Shown here: one piece after another, positions 63,590 to 64,000 of the stretch | How the letters are laid out: each line of letters opens with the position of its first letter | How positions within the stretch are numbered: position 1 is the stretch's first letter | From: Brachypterus glaber | Taxonomy: Eukaryota > Arthropoda > Insecta > Coleoptera > Kateretidae | Direction of reading: 5' to 3' | Assembly (NCBI GenBank): GCA_958510825.1 | Contig: OY294044.1 | Coordinates: forward strand, 46,154,626 to 46,218,625 | Length of the DNA: 64,000 bases | Program-made: the position numbers and the translations under genes | Notes under the pieces: generated by a model | Database searches by the model: none | Seen by the model: only the letters and a program-made list of their open reading frames with translations | Told to the model about the DNA's origin: nothing

Positions 63590-64000
63590 TATTTTTTAAA
63601 GACGCTCGGACAGGTCGATTTTAATTTTTAATTTTGCAAATTTTGGTATAAAAAAAGTTATCAAAATTACAATTACATTACAACTTTTTTTTTCAAATAG
63701 CAACCTACCCCTTGTGACACATCTTTGAAAAGGTTATTTAATAAGCTTTCTAATGGTGTATGATAAAGCCTTATTTGACAAAGGGCTTATAAAAAAATGG
63801 GTAGCTATTTGAAAAAAAAATTGGAATGGGTGGGTGCAAGGGGGTGAAAATTGTGATAACATTTGGTGTAAACCAAAATTTGGAAAATAAAAAATAAACA
63901 TCGGCCTGTATGAGCATTTTTTTAATTTTCAAGGTAAAGAAAAAATGCTCAGACAGGTTGATTTTTATTTTTAATTTTGAATATTTTGGTTTACACCAAA
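63590..64000. repeat. Repeat running off the window end
   Basis: GGACAGGTCGATTTTAATTT at 63,608 recurs as CAGACAGGTTGATTTTTATTT at 63,951. An inverted pair CAAATAGCAACCTACCCC and GGGTAGCTATTTG lies between. The element is cut by the window edge. Confidence 0.6.

Overview
The window looks like AT-rich nuclear DNA from an arthropod, most likely an insect; no feature fixes the order or species. GT-AG introns, divergent gene pairs and very dense DNA-transposon debris support this. Four host genes or gene parts can be assembled by joining splice-compatible exons, and a fifth host gene is only partly inside the window.

Layout. Positions 1-5,890 are a nest of inverted arms around a DDE transposase gene whose C-terminal SWIM zinc finger lies in the -1 frame. 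From 6,160 to 21,673 six plus-strand exons give the last 301 residues of a protein I do not recognise; its introns hold a Tc1/mariner-like element nested in a foldback element, and several terminal-inverted-repeat (TIR) elements. From 24,453 to 32,786 on the minus strand lies a seven-exon bHLH gene that I assign to USF3 from C-terminal motifs. Its last exon sits in one arm of a large inverted duplication (21.8-24.6 kb), and that arm has also received a piggyBac-like element. PEX7 (33,173-34,123, intronless, plus) is head-to-head with USF3. Positions 34.2-39.2 kb are gene-free and filled with foldback elements. DNAL1 (39,834-39,277, minus, intronless) and TEKT1 (40,021-57,668, plus, seven exons) are head-to-head with 186 bp between their start codons. 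TEKT1 introns carry a 470-bp tandem array, several TIR elements, a truncated non-LTR retrotransposon with a 13-bp target duplication, and a head-to-head pair of tRNA-derived SINEs. Positions 57.7-64 kb hold MITEs, microsatellites and a second broken copy of the Tc1/mariner-like element, with no host gene seen.

How the genes fit together. DNAL1 (axonemal outer-arm dynein light chain) and TEKT1 (doublet-microtubule filament) both act in the ciliary or flagellar axoneme, so their short shared promoter suggests co-expression, probably in sperm or sensory cilia. PEX7 is the import receptor for PTS2 peroxisomal proteins, and USF3 is a bHLH regulator. The unrecognised gene and USF3 converge tail to tail.

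Exon boundaries were placed by eye from GT-AG sites and reading-frame phase. Gene names come from remembered family sequence, not from a search. Element boundaries come from hand-aligned inverted repeats and may be off by a few bases.
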